Of a stretch of 64,000 nucleotides of DNA, positions 56,128 through 64,000 are shown one piece after another (the stretch's first letter is position 1; each line of letters opens with the position of its first letter). The DNA is taken from the NCBI GenBank assembly GCA_937773775.1, contig CALJVL010000009.1, positions 62,001 to 126,000 on the forward strand, written 5' to 3'. Source of the DNA: an uncultured Flavobacterium sp. (GTDB lineage: Bacteria; Bacteroidota; Bacteroidia; Flavobacteriales; Flavobacteriaceae). The translations under genes and the position numbers were made by a program. The notes beneath the pieces were generated by a model. It was given only the letters and a program-made list of their open reading frames with translations, searched no databases and was not told the origin of the DNA.

Positions 56128-57240
56128 ATGAAAAAACAATATTTCACACTTTTTTTACTTTTAACTTTCAGCATAGGGCAAGCGCAAAAGGATAAGTTTA
56201 ATTTGCTAATTGGGACTTATACTAAAGGATGCGAGAGTAAAGGAATTTATGTCTACGAATTTGATTCAAAGACGGGCGATTTCAGCTTTAAAAACGCCTC
56301 TGAAAACATTGTGAATCCAAGTTATTTGGCCGTTTCACAAGACAATAATTTTGTATACTCTGTAAATGAGAATGGTGCTCAAAGTAAAGTAAGTTCTTTT
56401 GGTTTTGATTCCGCAAGCGGAAAATTAGATTTTATAAATTCTCAGGATTCCAAGGGAGCGGATCCTTGTTATATAATTAATGATGATAAAAACGTTATTG
56501 TGGCCAATTACTCCGGCGGGACTATCTCAATTTTCGGAAAAAACACCGATGGAAGTCTTTCTGAGGCAAATCAAGTGATTCAACATTACGGAAAAGGACC
56601 TAACGCCAAAAGACAACAAGGGCCACACGTACATATGGTTCATTTCTCTCCAGACAGAAAGTTTGTTTTGTCTAATGATTTAGGGAATGACAAGGTTTAT
56701 TTGTATGAATATGACGCAAACTCTTCTAACAAGAGCTTAAAGGTGAAAGATAGCGTTTCAGTAGCTGCGGGGAGTGGCCCGAGGCATTTGACCTTTAGCA
56801 AAGACGGCAAGTATGTGTATCTGTTGCAAGAATTGAACGGTGCTTTAACTACTTTTTATTATTCAAAAGGGAAATTGAAAAAAGTGGGTGAAACTACCAT
56901 TTTGGCAAAAGATTTCAAAGGAACTTCCAGTTCCGCAGATATTCATATTTCGCCGGACGGAAAATTTCTGTATGCGACAAATAGAGGTGAGGCAAATGAC
57001 ATTTCGATCTTTCAAATATTGAAAAATGGGAATTTGGAATCGAAAGGACAAACAAGTACTTTGGGTAAAAAACCACGTAATTTTGCAATTGACCCAACTG
57101 GGAATTTTCTATTGGTGGCGAATCAATATACAAACGACATTGTGATTTTCAGAAGAGACCAGTCAACAGGTTTAATTACCGATACTGGAAAAAGAATCGA
57201 TTTATGCTCTCCTGTATGTTTAGTGTTTACTAAAAATTAG
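56128..57240 (+). CDS. Lactonase family protein (6-phosphogluconolactonase, seven-bladed propeller)
   Basis: 370 residues with a signal peptide (LFLLLTFSIGQAQ). The mature part has seven repeats of the type xxVSxDGKxxYSVNE (YLAVSQDNNFVYSVNE, FSPDRKFVLSNDLGNDKVYLY, FSKDGKYVYLLQELNG, HISPDGKFLYATNRG), and the segment GPHVHMVHFSPD with the lactonase metal and substrate residues. The Pgl/lactonase group hydrolyses sugar lactones. The signal peptide places it in the periplasm, which is unusual for a pentose phosphate enzyme, so another lactone is likely. A shared terminator follows. Confidence 0.9.
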   Translation: MKKQYFTLFLLLTFSIGQAQKDKFNLLIGTYTKGCESKGIYVYEFDSKTGDFSFKNASENIVNPSYLAVSQDNNFVYSVNENGAQSKVSSFGFDSASGKLDFINSQDSKGADPCYIINDDKNVIVANYSGGTISIFGKNTDGSLSEANQVIQHYGKGPNAKRQQGPHVHMVHFSPDRKFVLSNDLGNDKVYLYEYDANSSNKSLKVKDSVSVAAGSGPRHLTFSKDGKYVYLLQELNGALTTFYYSKGKLKKVGETTILAKDFKGTSSSADIHISPDGKFLYATNRGEANDISIFQILKNGNLESKGQTSTLGKKPRNFAIDPTGNFLLVANQYTNDIVIFRRDQSTGLITDTGKRIDLCSPVCLVFTKN

Positions 57241-57266
57241 AAAACTGTAAAATTATATTTATTGGA

Positions 57267-57308
57267 AAAAAAAAGGCTAAAAAATGAATTTCATTTTTTA
57301 GCCTTTTT
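57267..57308. terminator. Bidirectional terminator
   Basis: AAAAAAAGGCTAAAAAATGAA and TTCATTTTTTAGCCTTTTTTT form a long, almost perfect stem between the lactonase gene and the convergent helicase gene. A and T runs at both ends fit termination in both directions. Confidence 0.85.
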
Positions 57309-57313
57309 TTGTG

Positions 57314-58666
57314 CTATTTGTTTTTGTCTTTGCGCTTTTTGTCTCTTGTTTTTAACATATTACGGTTGACAGATCCATGAGTTTTTTTCTTAGTTACTCC
57401 AGGTCCACCCAAATTGACTTTCTTGTTCTTTTTACTTTTCTCCTGGAAAGCGCCATCACCCTCAAGCTTCTTCTTTTTCGTTAAGAACTTGACTGCTTGT
57501 CGTTCTTTCTCAGGTTCAATCAGTTTTGAGGAAACCTCCACTTCAGTGGGGAATGGCTCGATTTCTAATTCCATATTCATCAAGACTTCGATCTCTACTT
57601 TAGACTCTTCTTCACGAGGAGCAATAAAACTGATTGCAGTACCGGTTTTATCCGCACGACCGGTTCTACCGATTCTGTGCATGTATAACTCTGGCATGTC
57701 TGGCATTTCGAAGTTGATAACATGTGTAATATTAGAAATATCCAATCCTCTGGCCATAATATCCGTAGTAATAAGACCACGAAGATTTCCTTCTTGAAAA
57801 AATGCCATGGTACTCAAACGATAATTTTGAGATTTATTGGAGTGGATTACTCCAAATTGATCCTCAAAATCTTCCTCGATGCGCTCATGTAGCATATCCG
57901 AAATTTTCTTATTATTTACAAAAACTAAAACACGACTCATGTTTTCGTTGTTAAACAATAAGTGTTTTAATAGGTTAACCTTTGTATTAAAGTTGGGAAC
58001 ATTATACGTGATTTGTTTAATGTTTTCTAATGGAGTTCCAGACGCAGAAAGTGTAACTTCTTCAGGGTAATCAAAATAGTCATTCAAAATGGCATCCACT
58101 TCATCTGTCATGGTTGCTGAAAAGAGAATGTTTTGACGTTTTCTTGGCATCATAGCCAAAATAGCCGTTAATTGGGTTCGAAACCCCAAATTTAGCATTT
58201 CATCAAACTCATCGATAACCAGTTTTTGCATGTCCTCAAAACGGATCACATTGTCTAATGTCAAATCCATGATTCTTCCCGGTGTTCCTACTAGTATGTC
58301 GCAACCTTTATAAACTGTTGTTTTTTGTGTGTTGATATTAACACCACCAAAAATAGCCACAGTACGAACTGACATGTACTTGGTTAGTTTTTCTACTTCT
58401 TCTGCAACCTGGACTACAAGTTCACGGGTGGGTACTAGAATTACTATTTTAGGAGTATGTCCTTCAGTAAATTTGTATAATTTTAATAAGGGTAATAAAT
58501 AGGCAAATGTCTTACCAGTACCCGTTTGCGCAATTCCCATCATATCACGACCAGACATGATCACAGAGAAAGTTTTTTCCTGAATAGGAGTAGGTGTTGT
58601 GAATCCTAGATCGTCAATTGCTTTCTGTACTGATTTAGGAAGATTGAATTGCTCAAAAGTGGTCAT
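57314..58666 (-). CDS. DEAD-box type RNA helicase, DEFD variant
   Basis: 450 residues. AQTGTGKTFAYLLP (Walker A), PTRELVVQVAE, GTPGRIMDL, SATMTDEVD and HRIGRTGRADK are all present. Motif II reads DEFD (LVIDEFDEMLN) in place of DEAD; the same variant is, as I recall, normal in Flavobacteriia homologues. The last 70 residues are Lys-rich (KKKKLEGDGAFQEKSKKNKK) and could bind RNA. It is likely to be a second RNA helicase beside the gene at 8727, without the DbpA domain. A perfect -7 box lies 17 bases upstream. Confidence 0.92.
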   Translation of the reverse strand: MTTFEQFNLPKSVQKAIDDLGFTTPTPIQEKTFSVIMSGRDMMGIAQTGTGKTFAYLLPLLKLYKFTEGHTPKIVILVPTRELVVQVAEEVEKLTKYMSVRTVAIFGGVNINTQKTTVYKGCDILVGTPGRIMDLTLDNVIRFEDMQKLVIDEFDEMLNLGFRTQLTAILAMMPRKRQNILFSATMTDEVDAILNDYFDYPEEVTLSASGTPLENIKQITYNVPNFNTKVNLLKHLLFNNENMSRVLVFVNNKKISDMLHERIEEDFEDQFGVIHSNKSQNYRLSTMAFFQEGNLRGLITTDIMARGLDISNITHVINFEMPDMPELYMHRIGRTGRADKTGTAISFIAPREEESKVEIEVLMNMELEIEPFPTEVEVSSKLIEPEKERQAVKFLTKKKKLEGDGAFQEKSKKNKKVNLGGPGVTKKKTHGSVNRNMLKTRDKKRKDKNK

Positions 58667-58682
58667 TTGCTTAATTTTTTTG

Positions 58683-58690
58683 CAAAGGTA
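58683..58690 (-). promoter_or_regulatory. -7 box of the second helicase gene
   Basis: TACCTTTG on the minus strand, perfect TAnnTTTG, 17 bases before the ATG at 58666. Confidence 0.45.
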
Positions 58691-58776
58691 GTCTTTTTGA
58701 AAGTAAAGATGAAATTTGAGTTTACAGCACTATCTATAATTACTTTTGGGAGTCTAATGCAATAAAAATAAAGGAA

Positions 58777-59541
58777 TTAAAAACCTTCAAATACTCCCAA
58801 ACCAAACAAAGCAAAATCGTACTTTACGGGGTCATTTGGGTCTAATTTCCTAAGTTCTAAATCTAATTCAGCCACTGCTTTTCCGTCATTTTGTTTTCTG
58901 GTTAATAAACCTAGCTTACGCGCCACATTTCCGGAATGAACATCAAGTGGGCATGATAATGCAGCGGGGGAAATGTTTTTCCAGATTCCCAAATCGACTC
59001 CTTTATTGTCTTGACGTACCATCCATCTCAGAAACATATTGATTCGTTTGGCAGCTGAATTGTTCATTGGGTCTGATACATGCTTTTGAGTTCGGTGCTG
59101 ATGCGGAATTTCAAAGAATATTTTCTTGAATTCTGAAATGCTTTTTTGCATAGTTTCTAATTGTTGGTTTTTAGAATATACGCTTTCCAAGCCATTGTGG
59201 TTTTGATAAATATTTTTTAAGCTTTTAATAAAGAAAGTAAAATCATTACTATTAAAGGTGCGGTGCACAAAATGTTCTAATCCTGCCAAGTCTTCGTCTT
59301 TATGAGACATGACAAAATCGAAGGGTGCATTTCCCATTAAATCCATCATTTTATGAGAGTTTCTGATGATCATTGTGCGGTTTCCCCAAGCTATGGTTGC
59401 GCTCAAGAAAGCTGCAATTTCAATATCTTCTTTTTGTGAAAATAAATGCGGAATTTGTACAGGGTCGCTATCTATAAAATCAAGGGTGTTGTATTGAATT
59501 ACTTTCTCGTCAAGGAATGATTTGAGATCAGAATGGTCCAT
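58777..59541 (-). CDS. TIGR02757 family protein
   Basis: 254 residues, soluble. The pattern EKVIQYNTLDFIDSDPVQIP, AAFLSATIAWGNRTMIIRNS, MNSFAAKR-like SAAKRINMFLRWMVR, LGIWKNISPAALSCPLDVHSG with ARKLGLL and the end FALFGLGVFEGF is that of the TIGR02757 family, a Bacteroidota protein of unknown function that resembles the helix-hairpin-helix DNA glycosylase fold. A DNA or nucleotide role is only inferred. The lolD-like gene lies 65 bases upstream on the same strand. Confidence 0.85.
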   Translation of the reverse strand: MDHSDLKSFLDEKVIQYNTLDFIDSDPVQIPHLFSQKEDIEIAAFLSATIAWGNRTMIIRNSHKMMDLMGNAPFDFVMSHKDEDLAGLEHFVHRTFNSNDFTFFIKSLKNIYQNHNGLESVYSKNQQLETMQKSISEFKKIFFEIPHQHRTQKHVSDPMNNSAAKRINMFLRWMVRQDNKGVDLGIWKNISPAALSCPLDVHSGNVARKLGLLTRKQNDGKAVAELDLELRKLDPNDPVKYDFALFGLGVFEGF

Positions 59542-59606
59542 TTAGTTGTTTAATGTTTAAAAAAGAGTAGTGTTTCAGTTAAACTTTGTTGAAAGTGTGA
59601 ACTTGT

Positions 59607-60269
59607 TTAGTTACTAATCAGGCCGTCTATCATTACCAATTTTCGGTCTGCCATATTAGCTAATTCCTTGTTATGGGTGACGATCACAAATGTTTGACCT
59701 AATTCATCGCGCAATTTAAAAAATAATTGATGTAAATTTTCGGCAGAGGCTGTGTCAAGGTTTCCTGAAGGCTCATCGGCAAAAATGATTGCGGGTTTAT
59801 TTATTAGTGCTCTTGCAACAGCCACTCGTTGCTGTTCACCGCCAGATAGTTCATTTGGTTTATGATTTATTCGATGAGAAAGTCCTAGATAGTCTAATAA
59901 TTTTTTCGCCTCTATTTCTATTTCCTGTTTTGATTTATTGGCAATAAAAGCAGGGATACAAACGTTTTCTAGAGCTGTAAACTCTGGTAAGAGTTGGTGA
60001 AACTGGAATATAAAACCCAGGTTCAAATTTCTGAATTTCGATAGGTTTTTGTCGTTCATGGTCAAAATATCCTCATCGTTAATGCGTAGCATGATCTCGT
60101 TTTCAGGACTAGGTTTGTCTAAAGTCCCAAGAATTTGCAATAAGGTGGTTTTTCCAGCACCAGAAGCTCCCACGATAGAAACGATTTCTCCTTTTTGAAT
60201 ATGCAAATCAACTCCTTTTAAAACATGGAGTTGGTCGTAATATTTATGTAAATTTTTTGCATGTATCAT
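59607..60269 (-). CDS. lolD: ABC transporter ATP-binding protein, LolD type
   Basis: 220 residues. [12 protein letters not shown] (Walker A), [15 protein letters not shown] (signature), [12 protein letters not shown] (Walker B) and VIVTHN (H loop) identify an ABC ATPase. [14 protein letters not shown] and [18 protein letters not shown] are characteristic of the LolD/MacB/FtsE group. LolD powers release of lipoproteins from the inner membrane for transport to the outer membrane, or the group may act in other lipid/peptide export. No membrane component is adjacent, so the name rests on similarity. I chose the ATG at 60269 (MIHAKNL); an upstream frame extends to 60287. Confidence 0.8.
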   Translation of the reverse strand: MIHAKNLHKYYDQLHVLKGVDLHIQKGEIVSIVGASGAGKTTLLQILGTLDKPSPENEIMLRINDEDILTMNDKNLSKFRNLNLGFIFQFHQLLPEFTALENVCIPAFIANKSKQEIEIEAKKLLDYLGLSHRINHKPNELSGGEQQRVAVARALINKPAIIFADEPSGNLDTASAENLHQLFFKLRDELGQTFVIVTHNKELANMADRKLVMIDGLISN

Positions 60270-60401
60270 TTGAACCGTTTTCCACAAAGAAACAAAGTTT
60301 TTTTAGTATTTTATTATGGTCAGATAATAAATTTTAGTTAATAGGACTGTCCGAGCGTCTTTAATAGCCTAAATTTGAAATAACTTAAATTAAAGATAAA
60401 A

Positions 60402-60953
60402 ATGGGATTACAAGAAGGAATGGAAGTAGCGACATTTGCTGGCGGATGCTTCTGGTGTACAGAAGCAGTGTTTTTAGAGTTAAAAGGAGTAAAAAGTGTT
60501 GTTCCAGGATATATAGGCGGAAAAACAATTGATCCAACTTACAGAGAAATTTGTGGCGGAGCAACAGGGCACGCAGAAGCAATAGAAATCACTTTCGATC
60601 CTAATGAAATGGGTTTTGGAGAATTATTGGAGATCTTTTTTGCAACACATGACCCTACTACCCTAAACCGTCAAGGTAATGATGTGGGTACTCAATACAG
60701 GAGTGAAATATTTTGTCATAATGAAGAGCAGAAAAGGATTTCTGAAGATTATATTGCCGTAATGACAAAAGAAGATACTTTTGGGAAACGAATAGTCACC
60801 AAAATTTCTGAAGCATCTAAGTTTTATGTAGCGGAGGATTACCACAAGAATTATTACAACGACAATAAATCGCAGGGTTATTGTTCCTATATCATCACTC
60901 CTAAGATAGAGAAATTGAAAAAGTTATATGGAAATAAACTCAAAAGTAAATAG
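60402..60953 (+). CDS. msrA: Peptide-methionine (S)-S-oxide reductase
   Basis: 183 residues. FAGGCFWCTEAVF contains the catalytic cysteine in GCFWC; YIGGKTIDPTYREICGGATGHAEAIE, FFATHDPTTLNRQGNDVGTQYRS and AEDYHKNYY are all MsrA landmarks. It repairs methionine-S-sulfoxide in proteins or free. It lacks an MsrB domain or signal peptide, so it acts in the cytoplasm. The start is ATG at 60402. A small membrane protein gene follows after 40 bases. Confidence 0.95.
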   Translation: MGLQEGMEVATFAGGCFWCTEAVFLELKGVKSVVPGYIGGKTIDPTYREICGGATGHAEAIEITFDPNEMGFGELLEIFFATHDPTTLNRQGNDVGTQYRSEIFCHNEEQKRISEDYIAVMTKEDTFGKRIVTKISEASKFYVAEDYHKNYYNDNKSQGYCSYIITPKIEKLKKLYGNKLKSK

Positions 60954-60993
60954 GAAAGAGATAGCCTCGAAACGGACAAATCATACTTAGAGA

Positions 60994-61290
60994 ATGACGA
61001 CAGAGGAGTTCAAAGTAGTAAATAGGAAGCTTAAAAAAAGAAATTTATTTCTTGGGCTTTTGTTTGATTCCATCGGAATGCTTTCCTTTACAGTACCAAT
61101 AGTAGGTGAGTTTTCCGATGTTATTTGGGCTCCAATATCAGCATATTTAATGACAATAATGTACAAGGGGAGTGTTGGAAAAGTGGCTGGCGTCGTTACG
61201 TTTCTCGAAGAAATCATCCCCTTTACCGATATTATTCCATCCTTTACGTTAACTTGGATTTATAATTATTGGATTAAAAAACAGGGATAA
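60994..61290 (+). CDS. Small membrane protein of unknown function
   Basis: 98 residues with about three hydrophobic segments (about 18-36, 45-58 and 62-75, plus a final TLTWIYNYW). The repeated acidic/aromatic pattern (FDSIGMLSFTVPIVGEFSD, LEEIIPFTDIIPSFTL) is conserved in homologues I recall from Flavobacteriia. No function is known. It follows msrA on the same strand and may be co-transcribed. Confidence 0.65.
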   Translation: MTTEEFKVVNRKLKKRNLFLGLLFDSIGMLSFTVPIVGEFSDVIWAPISAYLMTIMYKGSVGKVAGVVTFLEEIIPFTDIIPSFTLTWIYNYWIKKQG

Positions 61291-61302
61291 TTACAAAGAA
61301 TA

Positions 61303-61605
61303 TTAATCTTTAAATAGGAAGCCTAAGCCCATGCGTTTTAGCATTTTCTTCTCGAAGGCCCAAAAGAATTTGAATTGGCCAAAAACAAAACCAATTAATA
61401 CTAATAGAACTTGGTAGAGTGGAAAAATTATAATCAATCGTGCAGGTGTATGCCAAAAGCCAAAGTCTTCCTTCATAATCCCCAACCAGAGACACACCGG
61501 TTTTGATAACCAGGCCGATGTGGAACCTGTAATTGCAAAAACGATAAATATAATTGCTAGTTGGAAGTTGGATTCAATTCCCCAGCGTTTCTTTAATGAA
61601 TTCAT
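61303..61605 (-). CDS. DUF6787 family membrane protein
   Basis: 100 residues with two to three hydrophobic segments (about 14-32 and 55-76). KRWGIESNFQLAIIFIVFA, GSTSAWLSKP, FGFWHTPARL and a Phe-rich end are typical of the DUF6787 family of Flavobacteriia. Databases sometimes mislabel it as prolipoprotein diacylglyceryl transferase. Function unknown. A perfect -7 box is 19 bases upstream. Confidence 0.78.
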   Translation of the reverse strand: MNSLKKRWGIESNFQLAIIFIVFAITGSTSAWLSKPVCLWLGIMKEDFGFWHTPARLIIIFPLYQVLLVLIGFVFGQFKFFWAFEKKMLKRMGLGFLFKD

Positions 61606-61623
61606 TTTTATTTGTAATAATTA

Positions 61624-61631
61624 CAAATGTA
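61624..61631 (-). promoter_or_regulatory. -7 box of the DUF6787 gene
   Basis: TACATTTG on the minus strand, perfect TAnnTTTG, 19 bases before the ATG at 61605. Confidence 0.4.
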
Positions 61632-61637
61632 CTGACA

Positions 61638-62072
61638 TTATCTGGCTGGAACATAGCCAAAAAGTTTTTGTTTGTTGGTATTTTGAAAATAAACCAAATA
61701 ATTATATATTAAATAATTAACTTCATATCCATAGTCGATATTCGAGTTGTAATCGATATTCATTCCATAAAGATTGGGATCGTAGCGAAAAGGCTGCAAG
61801 ACGCGAGTATTCCATTCGATAATCCAAAACCTGTTTTTATTCTCCATAAAACTCTGCGAGTGGTAGTCTCTGGGAAAGGCTCTTGAAAAGAGCCAAGTAT
61901 TAAAACCTGGATCGATAATGATTACTTCGTATTCTAACTCGTCATTTGCAATTCGTACTGTATCGTTTTGTGTGGTGATGGTTTGCTCAGATTTTGAGAC
62001 GACTGATTTCGAACTAGTACAGCTAATGATAACAGCTAAAATAATCCCAGCTATGTAAATATAATTTTTCAT
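61638..62072 (-). CDS. DUF6146 family lipoprotein
   Basis: 144 residues. The signal ends in VIISCTSSK with a lipobox cysteine, so it is probably a lipoprotein. The mature domain (YEVIIIDPGFNTWLFSRAFP, WIIEWNTRVLQPFRY, NIDYGYEVNYLIYNYLVYF) matches the DUF6146 family, which has a compact fold of unknown function. A gene for a DUF6787 membrane protein follows 33 bases downstream, so the two may work together, though this is only inferred. Confidence 0.8.
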   Translation of the reverse strand: MKNYIYIAGIILAVIISCTSSKSVVSKSEQTITTQNDTVRIANDELEYEVIIIDPGFNTWLFSRAFPRDYHSQSFMENKNRFWIIEWNTRVLQPFRYDPNLYGMNIDYNSNIDYGYEVNYLIYNYLVYFQNTNKQKLFGYVPAR

Positions 62073-62134
62073 GGCTTTAATAAATTGTTTTTTAAATTTA
62101 CGAAATTAATTAACTAGTAGCTAGCTTTGGACAA

Positions 62135-62175
62135 AAAAAGGGATTCATTAAACAACGTTAATGAATCCCTTTTTA
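62135..62175. terminator. Terminator downstream of serA
   Basis: AAAAAGGGATTCATTA and TAATGAATCCCTTTTT form a 15- to 16-bp stem with a 9-base loop. It lies 19 bases beyond the stop of serA on the minus strand and fits its termination; the flanking A and T runs work on both strands. Confidence 0.85.
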
Positions 62176-62193
62176 TATTTTAGGTAAAAAAAA

Positions 62194-63144
62194 CTAGCCT
62201 AATATACTGATAATTTGTGACGCTAATTCAGTACCGATTCTATCTTGAGCTTCTCCTGTAGCAGCACCAATATGCGGAGTTAATGAAATTTTTGGATTCA
62301 TTAAAATAGTCATTTCTGGTGTTGGCTCATTTTCAAAAACATCCAATCCGGCAAACAATACTTTCCCACTATCCAATGCTTTTACTAAAGCCACTTCGTC
62401 AATAACTCCTCCACGTGCGCAGTTTACAATACCTACGCCATCCTTCATGATAGCCAATTCTTTTTCCCCAATGATGTAACCATCTTGGGCAGGAACGTGT
62501 AAAGTTATGAAGTCGGCTTCTTTAAATAAAGACTGAAGAGATTGAGAAACAATTGTAGTAGTAATTGACTGTCCATCAAAGAATTCTACTTTAATGTCCA
62601 CTTTGGGGATAAAACTATCTGCAGCAATCACTTTCATACCTAGCGCTAATGCCATTTTAGCCGTAGCTTGTCCGATGCGACCAATTCCTATAACGCCAAG
62701 AGTTTTTCCTCTTAGTTCAACTCCGTTTGCGTAAGCTTTTTTCAAACTATCAAATTTGGAGTCCCCTTCAAGTGGCATGTTTCTATTTGAATCATGCAAG
62801 AAACGTACACCAGAGAATAAATGAGCGAAAACTAATTCTGCTACAGACTCTGATGAAGACGCAGGCGTATTGATTACGTGAATACCTTTGCTTTTTGCAT
62901 AGTCTACGTCAATGTTGTCCATTCCTACACCACCACGACCAATAATTTTTAATCCAGGGCAAGCATCAATAATATCTTTACGAACCTTAGTTGCGCTTCT
63001 AACCAAAACTACGCTTACGTTATTCTCATTTACAAAATTAGCAACTTGTTCTTGCGCTACTTTTGTTGTTATTACTTCATATCCACCTTTTTCTAAAGCT
63101 ACAATTCCACTTTTAGAAATTCCATCGTTTGCTAATACTTTCAT
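62194..63144 (-). CDS. serA: D-3-phosphoglycerate dehydrogenase
   Basis: 316 residues, the short form without ACT domain. It shows the D-2-hydroxyacid dehydrogenase pattern: LKIIGRGGVGMDNIDV, GKTLGVIGIGRIGQA (NAD-binding GxGxxG), VNCARGGVIDEVAL (catalytic Arg) and SLTPHIGAATGEAQ (catalytic His). With serC directly upstream it catalyses the first step of the phosphorylated serine pathway, oxidising 3-phosphoglycerate. The start is ATG at 63144 (MKVLANDG), at the first residue of the Rossmann-like fold. Confidence 0.92.
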   Translation of the reverse strand: MKVLANDGISKSGIVALEKGGYEVITTKVAQEQVANFVNENNVSVVLVRSATKVRKDIIDACPGLKIIGRGGVGMDNIDVDYAKSKGIHVINTPASSSESVAELVFAHLFSGVRFLHDSNRNMPLEGDSKFDSLKKAYANGVELRGKTLGVIGIGRIGQATAKMALALGMKVIAADSFIPKVDIKVEFFDGQSITTTIVSQSLQSLFKEADFITLHVPAQDGYIIGEKELAIMKDGVGIVNCARGGVIDEVALVKALDSGKVLFAGLDVFENEPTPEMTILMNPKISLTPHIGAATGEAQDRIGTELASQIISILG

Positions 63145-63256
63145 TTTTTTATATTTTTCGATCAAAAATTTAAAGATTCAATCTGTTTTTTTATTTATGT
63201 ATTGAATGATTATCAATTGAATTTTAAAATCTTTAAATCATTCTATATTTTAATTT

Positions 63257-64000
63257 TTAAATTGCTTTTTCCAAAGCCTGCATCACATCTACTAAAACTT
63301 GCACGCTTTCTATAGGAAGTGCATTATACATAGAAGCTCTGTAGCCACCCACTGAGCGGTGTCCTGGTATTCCAGAAATCCCCGCCGCTTTCCACATAGC
63401 ATCAAAAGTTTCTGTATGTGCTGCATCATTCAATAAGAAAGTCGCATTCATAGTAGAACGGTCCTCCACAGCTGCAGCTCCTTTGAATAAAGGGTTTCTG
63501 TCTATTTCAGTATAAAGTAATGCGGCTTTTGCGTTATTCAATTTTTCAACTGCTGCAACTCCACCTAGTTTTTTTAACCATTGTAAAGTCAACAATGAAG
63601 CGTAAACTGGAAAAACGGCAGGAGTGTTATACATACTCTCTGCTTTAATATGCTTTTCGTAATCCAATATGCCTGGAATAGTTCTACCTGATTTGCCAAG
63701 AACTTCTTCTTTGACAATTACTAGCGTAGTTCCTGCAGGTCCCATATTTTTTTGTGCTCCAGCGTAGATTATATCAAATTTTGAGAAATCCAATACTCTT
63801 GAAAATATATCAGAACTCATATCGCAAACAATTGGCATGTCTAACGATGGGAATTCCTTCATTTGTGTACCAAAAATTGTGTTATTACTGGTGCAGTGAA
63901 AATAATCAGCATCAGCAGGGACACTGTAGCCTTTTGGTATATGATTGTAATTTTGTTCTTTTGAAGAAGCCACAACAATTGTCTCTCCAAAGAATTTAGC
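63257..64000 (-). CDS. serC: Phosphoserine aminotransferase, C-terminal part
   Basis: The gene is cut by the right edge of the window; 248 codons are present, starting with AKFFGETIVVASSKEQN. DMSSDIFSRVLDFSKFDIIYAGAQKNMGPAGTTLVIV contains the PLP lysine in GAQKNMGPAG. It is followed by NTPAVFPVYASLLTLQWLK and GHRSVGGYRASMYNALP, the SerC signatures that bind the substrate phosphate. It converts 3-phosphohydroxypyruvate to phosphoserine. serC and serA lie on the same strand with 112 bases between them and probably form an operon in that order. Confidence 0.93.
   Translation of the reverse strand, partial: AKFFGETIVVASSKEQNYNHIPKGYSVPADADYFHCTSNNTIFGTQMKEFPSLDMPIVCDMSSDIFSRVLDFSKFDIIYAGAQKNMGPAGTTLVIVKEEVLGKSGRTIPGILDYEKHIKAESMYNTPAVFPVYASLLTLQWLKKLGGVAAVEKLNNAKAALLYTEIDRNPLFKGAAAVEDRSTMNATFLLNDAAHTETFDAMWKAAGISGIPGHRSVGGYRASMYNALPIESVQVLVDVMQALEKAI

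Noticed and set aside
1..64000. tRNA, rRNA, tmRNA, CRISPR, insertion sequence, toxin-antitoxin or prophage genes
   Set aside because: I looked for cloverleaf-like elements, transposase motifs, regularly spaced repeats and phage genes and saw none. A tool search is needed to exclude short RNAs.

Overview
The window looks like a chromosomal segment of a Flavobacterium-like member of the Bacteroidota. DNA is AT-rich. Many starts have a TAnnTTTG box 20-45 bases upstream, the Bacteroidota -7 promoter element, and Shine-Dalgarno sequences are largely absent. The gene set also fits: Xaa-His dipeptidase, DUF3810, DUF4834, DUF4870, DUF6146 and DUF6787 proteins, a YfhO family membrane protein, a BatA-type VWA protein, a triple-tyrosine-motif regulator and a beta-glucan utilisation locus. 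This identification rests on recalled family knowledge, not on a database search. I see no tRNA, rRNA, CRISPR array, insertion sequence or prophage.

Layout. 1-11.4 kb: housekeeping genes (end of a nitronate monooxygenase-like gene, a Nudix hydrolase, a PlsC-like acyltransferase, an ECF sigma factor with a membrane partner, DUF3810, pepD, a DEAD-box helicase with a DbpA domain and RG-rich tail, rdgB). 12-18.9 kb: a 7TM-DISM hybrid histidine kinase, a NYN protein, an alpha-oxoamine synthase (serine palmitoyltransferase or cysteate acyltransferase type) convergent with a GNAT-fold protein, and an outer-membrane protein. 19-25 kb: DUF4834, YfhO, a GT4 glycosyltransferase and an O-antigen-type flippase, a cell-envelope block. 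25.6-28.4 kb: uvrA. 28.6-42.8 kb: the main accessory region, a polysaccharide utilisation locus aimed at a beta-1,3-glucan such as laminarin. It holds a sensor/regulator, a clan GH-A glycosidase fused to an outer-membrane-like beta-barrel, two binding-type lipoproteins, two GH16 enzymes and one GH3 enzyme, but no SusC/SusD pair. 43.5-45.9 kb: a decayed GAF/PAS histidine kinase overlapping an intact response regulator. 46.4-64 kb: sigW-like sigma factor, nth, bcp, an unknown conserved protein, an MBL hydrolase, an esterase/DUF4870/dihydroorotase-like/BatA operon, a lactonase, a second helicase, lolD, msrA and the serC-serA pair.

The most striking signal is that seven otherwise well-conserved genes (gene at 469, hybrid kinase, uvrA, GH3, GH16, unknown protein at 48.9-50.3 kb, dihydroorotase-like) are each put out of frame by one extra base in a mononucleotide run (twice in uvrA), and in every case deleting one base restores the expected protein. 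The decayed kinase at 43.5 kb also starts with a +1 event, in a GGA repeat. Nine single-base gains and no losses in 64 kb is either a systematic sequencing or assembly artefact or a mismatch-repair-deficient lineage. The kinase at 43.5 kb differs in having eight in-frame stops of all three types and is a genuine pseudogene.

The most interesting biology is the PUL. A glycosidase fused to its own outer-membane-like barrel, in a locus without SusC/SusD, could be a surface enzyme that anchors itself or passes product inward.
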